A stretch of DNA of 17,269 nucleotides, from NCBI GenBank assembly GCA_033791145.1, contig JASJHH010000132.1:1-17269 (forward strand), written 5' to 3'. This document shows, one piece after another, positions 8,040 through 15,876 of the stretch. The position numbers and the translations under genes are program-made. The stretch comes from JAALKW01 sp033791145. Its GTDB lineage: Bacteria; Pseudomonadota; Gammaproteobacteria; Legionellales; Legionellaceae. Every line of letters begins with the position of its first letter. Position 1 is the first letter of the stretch. The notes beneath the pieces are model-generated. The model saw only the letters and a list, made by a program, of their open reading frames with translations. It was not told the DNA's origin and ran no database searches.

Positions 8040-8897
8040 TTAAGTATCAGCCTGACTAAACTGTATCACGCGTCCTGAACTCGTAAATACACGCCCAACT
8101 TTTGCATTAATCAGCCGTATCGTGCCATACCCTGGTACAGGCGAACCCCGACTCACCGTTAATGTTTTTCCTTGAGAAGACATGAGCCACGCGCGACCCG
8201 GAATAATCGCTTGAATCGAATAAGTCGGCTTAGGTGCACGGGTCCTCGGGCGAGATGGAGAGTCTGCTGATGACGTCACCCGTCTTGTCCGACGCATAGA
8301 TTGCAGGCGCCCCATTTGCTGTGATTGTTGCTCTAACCGCTCACTCAGCACTAACATGGTTTGCTGCACATCTGTCATTTTAGATGACACATCACTTATA
8401 TTTTGCGTCACCGTACTGATTTGAACTCGAATATCTGACAATTCATCTTCAATTTGTTTTTGCTCTTTTTGAAGCATAGATACGCTGCGATTATTATCCG
8501 AGCCTGTCATCGGAGCACGACTTACCGTTACGTTTTCCGTTTTCGGTGTATTAATTGGAAGTGCTGTTTTTGGTGCAGGTTGCGTTTTTGTAGCTGTCGC
8601 TGTGATTATCTCTTTGGTTGATGATTTTGAAGAAAAGAACGACGTAATGCCTTTGTAAACAATAAGCACAGAGATTAAAGCCGCAACAGCAATCGCCCCT
8701 TTACGAACTATATTTAAAACCTTCGGATCAATCTGATCAAATCGTCCGCGTCCAGGCGGAGAAGACACGCCTTCATCACCGCTTTCAAGTGACTCATCTT
8801 CTTCTGATTCTGAAGCTGCTTCTTGCTCCATACCTAAAACATCAAGATCAGCAAATTGATATTCATCCTGATTGTTTTGTTGATCATCATCTGCCAT
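8040..8897 (-). CDS. icmG: Dot/Icm inner-membrane protein DotF (IcmG)
   Basis: Bitopic inner-membrane protein associated with the DotG channel and the core complex. The 285 residues have the usual layout: an acidic cytoplasmic N-terminus (about 1-62, rich in Asp, Glu and Gln), one membrane helix (about 67-85, AIAVAALISVLIVYKGI), and a Thr/Pro/Lys-rich linker. A predicted periplasmic coiled coil follows (about 141-202, starting at MLQKEQKQIEDELSDI), then an Arg/Pro-rich hinge and a compact C-terminal domain (about 225-285, beginning YSIQAIIPGRAWL). The C-terminal domain is the most recognisable part; the N-terminus is low complexity. AAAGGTGAT precedes the ATG. It follows icmE by 22 bp. Confidence 0.94.
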   Translation of the reverse strand: MADDDQQNNQDEYQFADLDVLGMEQEAASESEEDESLESGDEGVSSPPGRGRFDQIDPKVLNIVRKGAIAVAALISVLIVYKGITSFFSSKSSTKEIITATATKTQPAPKTALPINTPKTENVTVSRAPMTGSDNNRSVSMLQKEQKQIEDELSDIRVQISTVTQNISDVSSKMTDVQQTMLVLSERLEQQSQQMGRLQSMRRTRRVTSSADSPSRPRTRAPKPTYSIQAIIPGRAWLMSSQGKTLTVSRGSPVPGYGTIRLINAKVGRVFTSSGRVIQFSQADT

Positions 8898-8919
8898 AGA
8901 TCACCTTTCCACCAAGTTA

Positions 8920-10833
8920 TTATCCTATCTGAACATCCTGTGTAAACAAGATTCCCATGCCTGTGCCAGAAAACAATTCTACCGTTGTCGGTTTATTCAT
9001 TAATTTTTCTGCTGTTACTGACCATGCTTTACCCACTTCACCTAAACCGATTAATGCATTTTCAAGTAAAGAACGATTCAGTCCATTCTGGACCGTTGTA
9101 TCTGTCGTTCCTCCTGTACCACCAATCGTAATCGTCGTATCTGCTGATTGAATGGCGCTACTAAAACCTTCTAAAAACGTCGAGGCAAACAATGAACCAT
9201 ATCGCATCAAATAATGATGATTAACACGACTTGAAAGTGCCGTACGCGCAGTATTTGGATCAATCGCATAGGCATTAATGCTAATGGTTTGATCAGCACC
9301 TGGCATGGACAGCGTATTAAACGTTACCACCATTTGGTCAGCATTTGTAGGCAACGTAAAACTACCGATTAATTTCGAGCCTTTTAACTTACCTGAAACA
9401 ATCATTGCAAGAATAGGGCCTGGCTCATCGGTATTAACTGCCGTTTCTAATACAGCGAATAAAATATCTCCCGTTCTAATAACAACTTGATTGGCTTTCG
9501 ATTGCATATCATTCGCATTGCTTGATGGTGCAACTTGTTGCATTGAGTTATCAGAAATCACACCTGCTTTATTATCTTTATCTTGGTCTTCATCTTCTGT
9601 ACCCATAATAAATACTTGTGTTGGAATATTTTTCCAACCTTGAAGGGCAACGTTTGCCGCCGAGAGCATTCGGCTACTAAATTGCTTCACCTTCGCTTGA
9701 TAGCGTTGATCTGAAATATGGCTCTGCTGCCGTGTCATTAAGTCTTGCAATTGCTTTGTATCTGACTTGGCTGCTTTTTCATCACTTTTTTTTGTGCTGG
9801 TTAATGAAGGAATACGTGTCACCACACTTGCATCTGTCGCACTTGATGCAATTTGGTTCTGATTATCACTACCACTATTACTATCAGGTAGCCCTAATTC
9901 AGCATCGGTATAACCGGCTGCTTTCAACTGAGCCAAGGAACAATGATTAATTTTCTGTATTGAAGCTGCAGTCACACCGCGTGCGCGCAATGCCTTTAGT
10001 TTTTGGGCGTCACACCCTGCATTCCGTAAATCAGCAACAGAAACACCGGGAGGTAAACCTAGCGTCGCATAAATGTCTTTGTCAGGAAAACCGGCTCCTT
10101 TTAATTCTCCATCAGAAAATCCAGCGGCCTTCATTTCTGCCAAAGTAGCGCCTGACCCTCGTGTTTCACAGGCAGAAAAGCCACATTTTTTGAAGTCCGT
10201 AACAGCGTGTTCCGTTTTTTTAATTTCACGCGCTGAAAAACCTGCGGCTTTAAGTTCTGGACACGAACACACTTTATCTAAATCTGAAAGCGGATAACCA
10301 TATGCTTTTAATTGCAAACAAGTACATTCTTTATGTAAATCAACAAGCATTGCACCTTCACCCAATATGTCTTTTATTGCGGCAGTACTGCAATGCTCTG
10401 CTTCTAGCTTTTCAAACCATAAACTTTTTGTAAAACCACTTGTATTAGAACGAGATAGCGTCGTAAATCCAGCACCACCTTCACCATACTGGGGTCCGAT
10501 TAAGTCAACCCCTTCGCCAAAGGCTTGTGCTTTAATAATGGTCGGAATCGCGCTAGCACCCGTTTTTGTTGCCGATTCAGCTAGGTCAATATTTTGTTTA
10601 TTTTGAAGCGTTGCATATTGCGCTGTTTGATTTAAGCTTCCTGGAATCGAATGTATGTTTGATGGCGCATGTTTAACATCCGAAACAGACACGTTTTTGT
10701 CTTCATTGAGCGATCTCATTTTAAAAACGCCAATCACGACACTGGCCACTAACATTATCATCGTAAACAAAATAATAACGCGTGTTCGTGTGTTTGAAAA
10801 AAGTGCTTTTATATTCTCTTTTTTTCCGGCCAT
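8920..10833 (-). CDS. icmE: Dot/Icm channel protein DotG (IcmE), short cysteine-rich repeat form
   Basis: Central trans-envelope channel protein of the Dot/Icm core, related to VirB10 at its C-terminus. One membrane helix near the N-terminus (about 18-38) spans the inner membrane, followed by a periplasmic linker. Residues about 148-314 hold degenerate repeats around LKAAGF/Y-S/T-x-x-E-L, for instance at 194-204, 232-244 and 303-313. A charged Gln/Ser/Lys region comes next (about 320-390), and the VirB10/TrbI-like domain fills about 395-637 (including VIRTGDILFAVLETAVNTDE). The protein has 637 residues, against about 1050 in L. pneumophila, and the difference seems to be mainly a smaller repeat region. 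The repeats contain nine cysteines (148, 170, 172, 189, 191, 217, 222, 274, 298), including two CxC pairs, which is striking for a periplasmic protein. The frame is intact, so this is a compact variant and not a truncation. It begins 4 bp after icmK. Confidence 0.96.
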   Translation of the reverse strand: MAGKKENIKALFSNTRTRVIILFTMIMLVASVVIGVFKMRSLNEDKNVSVSDVKHAPSNIHSIPGSLNQTAQYATLQNKQNIDLAESATKTGASAIPTIIKAQAFGEGVDLIGPQYGEGGAGFTTLSRSNTSGFTKSLWFEKLEAEHCSTAAIKDILGEGAMLVDLHKECTCLQLKAYGYPLSDLDKVCSCPELKAAGFSAREIKKTEHAVTDFKKCGFSACETRGSGATLAEMKAAGFSDGELKGAGFPDKDIYATLGLPPGVSVADLRNAGCDAQKLKALRARGVTAASIQKINHCSLAQLKAAGYTDAELGLPDSNSGSDNQNQIASSATDASVVTRIPSLTSTKKSDEKAAKSDTKQLQDLMTRQQSHISDQRYQAKVKQFSSRMLSAANVALQGWKNIPTQVFIMGTEDEDQDKDNKAGVISDNSMQQVAPSSNANDMQSKANQVVIRTGDILFAVLETAVNTDEPGPILAMIVSGKLKGSKLIGSFTLPTNADQMVVTFNTLSMPGADQTISINAYAIDPNTARTALSSRVNHHYLMRYGSLFASTFLEGFSSAIQSADTTITIGGTGGTTDTTVQNGLNRSLLENALIGLGEVGKAWSVTAEKLMNKPTTVELFSGTGMGILFTQDVQIG

Positions 10834-10837
10834 GGTG

Positions 10838-11878
10838 TTATAACCCTTCTACCTTAAGCTGCATCACTTTTCCATGCCACGAAACAAGCAGCACAGGCGA
10901 TTTATGCATTTCATAGGCATGTGTGCCATCTGCACTGGTCATGCTACCAATCCACCCAGGAGACAAAATGGTTAAATTGGTTCTAACAAATATCCGACTA
11001 TTGAGTAACCAAGCTTGTGCATCTCCCCCACTCACAGTTAAACGTGTGCTCCCTGATGGTGGTACGCCATCTAATACATGCAACAACACATCACTTGCAG
11101 CAGGCGGAAGATTCTCCCCCATAGGCATCTGCTTTGCATTCGGGCCATACCCTTGTACACGCAAATCCACACGATAATCAACTGCCTTTTGCCCAGGAAT
11201 AAGCGTGAGCATCACGGGTGTATTTAAACCACGCAATCGAACGGCCAAATTACCATAGGTATATAATTTACTGGCCTGAATCATTACGGTATTACTGACT
11301 TTATCCCATTGAATATTAAAAGCATTCGGATCCCCTAAATCATACGCTGCAATCGGCCAAGGGGCACCTGTTGAATCCAAAAAAACCAATGAAGAAACAA
11401 ACCCCTGAGATAATCGAATCACCGGCGGAGTCGAACCAGGTGATAAGTTTACAAATTGGGATGTCGCCGTTGGTTTTGGAGGCGTTTCAGGAGACGTTGC
11501 TTGCGCATACTCATCTTCATGATAACGTTTTTTAATTTTCACCGTTTGCTCAGGTGTTAATGGAAACATTTGTTTTTTCACTTCATCAAAGGCTAACTCA
11601 TTGATTAAGCCTTCATCTGAAGTGCTCATGACCATATCATTACCATTGCTTTGTGCGCGTGCTTTTCTAGAAGGTGGTTGCGTGATTTTTGTAACTGACT
11701 TAGCACTCGCCTGATTTGATGTGCTCTTTGTTTTATCATCTTTTTCACCCAACTTTTGTTGCAATATCTTAAGTTGATCAAGTGCTTGCTTAGCAGAGTC
11801 TTCTTTTTCTGCACACCACGCCAATGGCGAAAGTAGAGCACTCATGATTAGCAAAAAAAGAAGCGTAATTATTTTCAT
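10838..11878 (-). CDS. icmK: Dot/Icm outer-membrane core protein DotH (IcmK)
   Basis: Outer-membrane-associated core component that, with DotC, DotD, DotG and DotF, builds the Dot/Icm ring; its C-terminal part corresponds functionally to VirB9. Residues 1-23 form a Sec signal peptide (TLLFLLIMSALLSPLAWCA). C22 is preceded by Trp, a poor lipobox, so lipidation is unlikely. A Lys/Gln/Ser-rich segment (about 24-85) precedes the conserved part, which includes LTPEQTVKIKKRY, then beta-rich stretches such as PVIRLSQGFVSSLVFLDSTG and PWPIAAYDLGDPNAFNI. The end is KVMQLKVEGL. At 346 residues it is close to the Legionella protein. Its ATG overlaps the icmL stop by 4 bp (ATGA), indicating translational coupling. 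Confidence 0.96.
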   Translation of the reverse strand: MKIITLLFLLIMSALLSPLAWCAEKEDSAKQALDQLKILQQKLGEKDDKTKSTSNQASAKSVTKITQPPSRKARAQSNGNDMVMSTSDEGLINELAFDEVKKQMFPLTPEQTVKIKKRYHEDEYAQATSPETPPKPTATSQFVNLSPGSTPPVIRLSQGFVSSLVFLDSTGAPWPIAAYDLGDPNAFNIQWDKVSNTVMIQASKLYTYGNLAVRLRGLNTPVMLTLIPGQKAVDYRVDLRVQGYGPNAKQMPMGENLPPAASDVLLHVLDGVPPSGSTRLTVSGGDAQAWLLNSRIFVRTNLTILSPGWIGSMTSADGTHAYEMHKSPVLLVSWHGKVMQLKVEGL

Positions 11879-12519
11879 TGGGCTGTTGCTCCACTCGCCG
11901 CAGGTCCAACTATAAATTGTGAAATGCCAATCCCTCTCGGTGAATTTAAAGGGGAAATACGAGTCACCAAAATCGTTACAACATTACGCTGCTGTGAAAA
12001 TTCACTCGCACTCTGATACGTGACAAGAAGAGGCATCTGAACCCGCCATGAATAACGACCATTTAACAAGCCTTTTTGTAAAATAATCGGCGCACTGGTT
12101 GCAACAGCAGAAACAATTAATTTTTTAGCTTTCACTGCATCTAAATTATTGGAGGCCTCTAACGCATTTAAAAATTGTGTCCATCCTGATGCGGTAAAAA
12201 ACTCTGAGGACGCTTGTAACTCGGTTCTATAGTTTACAAAATTATAAGTAAATGCCGCAATCGCCGCTTGGTTGGTCCATTGCAACACCGCTGAATCAGA
12301 TTGATTCGGCTGACTTAATGCAAACAAAGGTGTAATACGGCCATGAATACTCGTTGCAAAATATTTAGGCGCCGGTGGATGCGTTACAATATAAACTAAA
12401 AGCGACATCATCAATAAATTAACAATAATCGAAAGCAATAAAACCAAGATCACTTTTCGTTGGCCATCGCGATAAAATGTATTTCTTAATGTCACCGCGG
12501 TTAAGGCGTCTTCTGCCAT
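11875..12519 (-). CDS. icmL: Dot/Icm inner-membrane protein DotI (IcmL), VirB8-like
   Basis: Inner-membrane protein whose periplasmic domain has, in published Legionella work, a VirB8-like fold; it forms a complex with its partial paralogue DotJ. The 214 residues start with a short cytoplasmic tail, then a membrane helix (about 22-45, VILVLLLSIIVNLLMMSLLVYIV). The periplasmic domain opens with PPAPKYFATSIHGRITPL, the hallmark of the family, and continues with NYRTELQASSEFFTASGWTQF and a strand-rich end (VVTILVTRISPLN...GIGISQFI). AGAGAGGAT upstream of the ATG acts as ribosome binding site. icmM lies 12 bp upstream, and the stop overlaps the icmK start. Only one icmL is present, whereas some relatives such as Coxiella are reported to have two. 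Confidence 0.96.
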   Translation of the reverse strand: MAEDALTAVTLRNTFYRDGQRKVILVLLLSIIVNLLMMSLLVYIVTHPPAPKYFATSIHGRITPLFALSQPNQSDSAVLQWTNQAAIAAFTYNFVNYRTELQASSEFFTASGWTQFLNALEASNNLDAVKAKKLIVSAVATSAPIILQKGLLNGRYSWRVQMPLLVTYQSASEFSQQRNVVTILVTRISPLNSPRGIGISQFIVGPAASGATAQ

Positions 12520-12531
12520 GGCATCCTCTCT

Positions 12532-12816
12532 TTAGTTCGGTATTAGCTTCTCTTTATCAGAAATCGCTGGGTCAGCTGCAAGCAACGCCTCTGAGCTTTC
12601 GTTTGGTAAATCCATCGCTGTTAATTTCGTTGGAGGAACCTCTCCGTTTGTTACATAATAATCTCGTTCTGGTATATGAAAATATGCATATAACAATACA
12701 AGACCTAACAATACGCTGATTGCTAAAGAAAACACAAGTGCATTTTCAGCAAAACGAAAAGTTCCCACGTAAAATCGTTTGGACTTTGTTATTAAACGCC
12801 AAACTTCACGCCGCAT
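12532..12816 (-). CDS. icmM: Dot/Icm inner-membrane protein DotJ (IcmM), partial DotI paralogue
   Basis: A 94-residue membrane protein, the same size as Legionella DotJ, which partners DotI in an inner-membrane complex. It has a basic N-terminus, one hydrophobic helix (about 27-46, LVFSLAISVLLGLVLLYAYF), and the segment RDYYVTNGEVPPTKLTAMDLPN. The last lines up with the YFATSIHGRITPLFALSQPNQ region just after the helix of IcmL, so the product looks like an IcmL that stops before the periplasmic VirB8-like domain. The reading frame ends cleanly, and short DotJ is normal in the family, so it is not a pseudogene. AGGAG lies 5 bases before the ATG. It sits 21 bp after icmN. Confidence 0.94.
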   Translation of the reverse strand: MRREVWRLITKSKRFYVGTFRFAENALVFSLAISVLLGLVLLYAYFHIPERDYYVTNGEVPPTKLTAMDLPNESSEALLAADPAISDKEKLIPN

Positions 12817-12837
12817 GTCCTCTCCTATTGATTGTGA

Positions 12838-13446
12838 TCAAACCACAACGCGTCTAAAAGTAATTTCAATTCGTGCGTTAGGTGATTTATCACCTGAACG
12901 CGCACGTGTTGCCATCACAATCGGTTTATCGTCCCCCACACCCTGTGAAAAAAGCAAACGCGTATCAATGCCTTGCGACCACAAATAATTAGCAACAGCC
13001 TCAGCACGAGCTGACGACAATGCATGTTCACGTTTTGTTGAAACATACTGACTGGCATACCCTGTTATTTCAACGCCAACTTTACGAAATTGTCGTAAAT
13101 AACAGGCAAGCTCATTGAGTTCATCATAAGATGCCCACGTTAGTTGTGGCGATTGATCACCAAATAATGAAAGCACTGAAATACTCAAAAGATAATCTTG
13201 GCCCACAGAAGTAATTTGAACGCCACGCTCTGTTAGCCGTTTTTCTAATGCCATAATCTCAGAATCACCTAAAGCAACTTGTTGCGGCAAGCGCTCCACG
13301 TCCCGAATAATACTAGGCGTTGGCGTCGATTGACAAGCACTAAGCAACGCAAAAACAATCACAATCGCAATCAATGATATTAATTGTGATTGCTTTAATT
13401 GCTTTAATTGCTTTAATTGATTGAATTGATTGAATCGATTCAACAC
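12838..13446 (-). CDS. icmN: Dot/Icm lipoprotein DotK (IcmN), OmpA-like
   Basis: Outer-membrane lipoprotein with an OmpA-like domain, found in the outer-membrane cap of the Legionella machine. The signal peptide ends in the lipobox LSAC with C38 as lipidated residue. Its n-region is unusually long, built from tripeptide repeats (N/K-Q-F/L, about residues 6-19) encoded by 9-bp tandem repeats. The C-terminal domain (about 105-198) shows the OmpA pattern: VEITGYAS, LSSARAEAVANYL, SQGVGDDKPIV and the ending NARIEITF. The Asp of the usual GHTD motif is missing (TGYAS), while the Arg in the LS-x-x-RA helix (R147) is kept, so peptidoglycan binding may be altered. The start is GTG (13446), with GAGAG 9 bases upstream; a TTG at 13443 is an alternative. 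The 84 bp before it is long for this operon and may hold a promoter. Confidence 0.92.
   Translation of the reverse strand: MLNRFNQFNQLKQLKQLKQSQLISLIAIVIVFALLSACQSTPTPSIIRDVERLPQQVALGDSEIMALEKRLTERGVQITSVGQDYLLSISVLSLFGDQSPQLTWASYDELNELACYLRQFRKVGVEITGYASQYVSTKREHALSSARAEAVANYLWSQGIDTRLLFSQGVGDDKPIVMATRARSGDKSPNARIEITFRRVVV
13391..13444. repeat. 9-bp tandem repeat in the signal-peptide coding region of icmN
   Basis: Read on the + strand there are three exact units TGCTTTAAT (13391, 13400, 13409), two exact units TGATTGAAT (13418, 13427) and one degenerate unit (13436-13444). Because the unit is 9 bp, gain or loss of copies keeps the icmN frame and changes only the number of N/K-Q-F/L tripeptides before the hydrophobic core. 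It has the form of a variable-number tandem repeat. Confidence 0.9.
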
Positions 13447-13481
13447 GAATTCACGCTCTCAGTGGTCGCCATGTACTTACC

Positions 13482-13510
13482 ATAAAACCATACTCTGCCA
13501 AACGAGACAA
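13482..13510 (-). promoter_or_regulatory. Possible internal promoter upstream of icmN
   Basis: Reading leftward, TTGTCT (13505-13510) and TTTTAT (13482-13487) are separated by exactly 17 bp in the icmO-icmN gap. The -10 box is about 36 bp before the GTG of icmN. Both hexamers deviate from consensus, and an AT-rich region yields such pairs by chance, so this is tentative. It would allow icmN-M-L-K-E-G-C-D-J-B to be expressed separately from icmQ-P-O. Confidence 0.3.
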
Positions 13511-13530
13511 GCTTAATTAGGTTATAATTA

Positions 13531-15876
13531 CTATTTTTTATTAGAGCCTTTTTTTTGTGCCTCAACAATGCGTCCTGCTAAAATGCTTGTAGATTCAGCA
13601 AGTTCAGTTGCCCCCATTAACTCATAATGCTCAGGTGGATAATTCGTTGCCATTTGTAAATCTTTAATTATTTCATTTGCAACAGCGCCTGCTAATTTAT
13701 CTTTTTCTCCTGACAGTTTTCCAATACTCATTAAATAATCTCGTGCAACTTGAATCGGCAATAAAGGTGCTGAAAATGCAGCTACATCTTTTGCTAAAAT
13801 TCCCGGCGTTCCTTCTGGAAGCTCGCGTAACTCACTGAATATGGTGATATTTTCAAGCGGTGTTTCATCAAACAATGCTTCAATTTCTTCAGGTTCATTG
13901 CGTTTATGAAAGGCTAACAATGCAGCAACACCACGTTCCATTGGATTCGTCGCTTCCACATCATGAAGAAAGGTCGCAATTTGTGTGATTTCATCATCGT
14001 TCGCTTTAGGTATAGCCCGAATGGTTAAATCGCCTTCCTCAATCACAGATAAAAACAATTTCGTTTGCTGCGCTAATTTCGCTAAATAAGCATCCGATGG
14101 AGGCTCTACTTTTAGAAATTGATTTATTTTTAATACTGCAACCGATTTAGGATTTGCATAAAACATCCGCGCCCGTATCACTTGTGAACGAAAGAAAATA
14201 TGTGCTTCACCTTCTGTTTGATCTTTTAAGTCTAATAAATCAATACGCGCCCGTTTTTCAAACGAAGAGCTTTTCGTGTCTTGATAGGTATTCGCAACAC
14301 TACTCTCTTTGGTTTGAAACGAATCGACTTTTGTTACATAAGCCTCACCCGCTGTTTTTGTAAAAAAGTCCCACGTTTCTGTTGGATCTTCAAGTTTCAT
14401 ACAAATTTTAATATTTGTATTCGCGCCAATGGAAGCTGCTTCTTCTTTTGAGGCTTTTTGAAATGCGGGTAAATCTTGTCCTGCAAAAATCACAGAAAAA
14501 CCAAGTGATCGTGCTTGTGCTGGCACCACAGCAAAGCCCTGTACCGCATAGTACCCATACTCATCCAAAATACACATATAGGGTGTTGGAGCATTTGTTG
14601 GCTTGCGTTCAATCACATCTCGAAATGCGCCCTCTACTTCTTCTCCAAGACCTGCTGCCATCATCGCTTTTAATGACGCGACAATAATTTTACCTAAATT
14701 CGCAAGCTCATCAGGCGATTTTTCTAAAGCCGGTAGTAATACCACTAAAATACGCCGGTTTAATACCACATCTTTAAAATCAACTTCAGCCAAATTCGTT
14801 CGAATAATATGGCCATACGTATCAGCCAAAGAAGAAAAGCTTCGCACCAGCTGCATCGTAATAAAACCATGCTGCTCTAATACTTGTGAGACCTGTTTTC
14901 CTTTTTTTTCTTTATTATAACCAGGCAAGGTCATTAAATAATTTCGAATCGGATCAGTGACAAGCTTTGGAATGGATTCAATATTCACGCTCTCCTGATC
15001 ATCTCTCGGAAATACTTTATCAATGACAATGGATTCTAATCGCTGTATATCAAAATAATTTCGGATATTATTCGCATCTAATAAAATAGCGCCTTCATCC
15101 CGCATATAAACCAATAAGCGCATTAAGGCTTCAACGAAAGCAATCGCTCGTCCTTTCCACATGTCTCCATCAGATGATTGGCCTGAGCTCCCCATTAGAT
15201 TCACCACAAGCTGCGTTAACATGCTCGATGAGCCCTGACAAAAAGGATTGAGTGTATTGGATAGCCTGCTTTTTTGAGGACCCACAATGTCGCGCGCACC
15301 CGTCATGAAATTAATCAGTAATAAATCATCTTCTCGCCCCATGCTTCGTACCATCGAAAATACTTTGGCATACAGTGAGTTATCCCCTTTACCATCCACA
15401 TAAATAAAACCACTACCCTGAACAAGGGCGTTGTATGCAATCGACACCAAGGCTTCTGTTTTACCACTTCCGGTCGAACCAAAAATAAGTACATGCGTTC
15501 GCATGTCTTCATTTGCAAACCAAAGCTCTTCGTTGGTTTTATCAACATTTCCGAAATAAGTAATGCCCCGAGACATATTCGGTTTTTTTATGCCCGGAAT
15601 TAAATCATTATAATCTTTAACATGTGCAACCTGTGGCAGCCGAAACGGTAATTGTTGCTTTCGCGTTGATGTGTAAAAATAAGCCAGCACCCCTATAATT
15701 AACATCAAAATTGCCGAAACCGGAAAAACATAACCTACAGCAGCCAATACAATTAATAATATAGCAATATTAGATGAGTCAGAAAAAAAGCTGCCAATAC
15801 GTTCACCAATCGTTCGCGTATCCCGAAGCAGTCGTGTGGGATCTACCTCATGGCGTGCCTCAACACCTCGTTTCAT
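13531..15876 (-). CDS. icmO: Dot/Icm type IV coupling ATPase DotL (IcmO)
   Basis: Inner-membrane coupling ATPase of the VirD4/TraD class that receives effectors and hands them to the channel; in Legionella it assembles with DotM, DotN and the adaptors IcmS, IcmW and LvgA. Two N-terminal membrane helices lie at about 34-68 (NIAILLIVLAAVGYVF and AILMLIIGVLAYFY). Walker A is GSTGSGKT at 133-140, followed by a GFIYVDGKGD strand at 156-165; Walker B is MCILDEYG at 434-441, followed by the VIFAGQDLPAFQKA segment. The C-terminal tail (from about 600), which in Legionella binds DotN and the adaptors, is present. The 781 residues are almost the same as Legionella DotL. AAAGGA is 8 bases before the ATG, which overlaps the icmP stop by 4 bp. 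Confidence 0.97.
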   Translation of the reverse strand: MKRGVEARHEVDPTRLLRDTRTIGERIGSFFSDSSNIAILLIVLAAVGYVFPVSAILMLIIGVLAYFYTSTRKQQLPFRLPQVAHVKDYNDLIPGIKKPNMSRGITYFGNVDKTNEELWFANEDMRTHVLIFGSTGSGKTEALVSIAYNALVQGSGFIYVDGKGDNSLYAKVFSMVRSMGREDDLLLINFMTGARDIVGPQKSRLSNTLNPFCQGSSSMLTQLVVNLMGSSGQSSDGDMWKGRAIAFVEALMRLLVYMRDEGAILLDANNIRNYFDIQRLESIVIDKVFPRDDQESVNIESIPKLVTDPIRNYLMTLPGYNKEKKGKQVSQVLEQHGFITMQLVRSFSSLADTYGHIIRTNLAEVDFKDVVLNRRILVVLLPALEKSPDELANLGKIIVASLKAMMAAGLGEEVEGAFRDVIERKPTNAPTPYMCILDEYGYYAVQGFAVVPAQARSLGFSVIFAGQDLPAFQKASKEEAASIGANTNIKICMKLEDPTETWDFFTKTAGEAYVTKVDSFQTKESSVANTYQDTKSSSFEKRARIDLLDLKDQTEGEAHIFFRSQVIRARMFYANPKSVAVLKINQFLKVEPPSDAYLAKLAQQTKLFLSVIEEGDLTIRAIPKANDDEITQIATFLHDVEATNPMERGVAALLAFHKRNEPEEIEALFDETPLENITIFSELRELPEGTPGILAKDVAAFSAPLLPIQVARDYLMSIGKLSGEKDKLAGAVANEIIKDLQMATNYPPEHYELMGATELAESTSILAGRIVEAQKKGSNKK

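Noticed and set aside
8920..10833. Short icmE as a frameshifted or deleted gene
   Set aside because: The frame is continuous from membrane helix through repeats to an intact VirB10-like domain, so it is a natural short variant.
12532..12816. icmM as a truncated icmL pseudogene
   Set aside because: A 94-residue DotJ is the normal form in the family; it has its own ribosome binding site and a clean frame.
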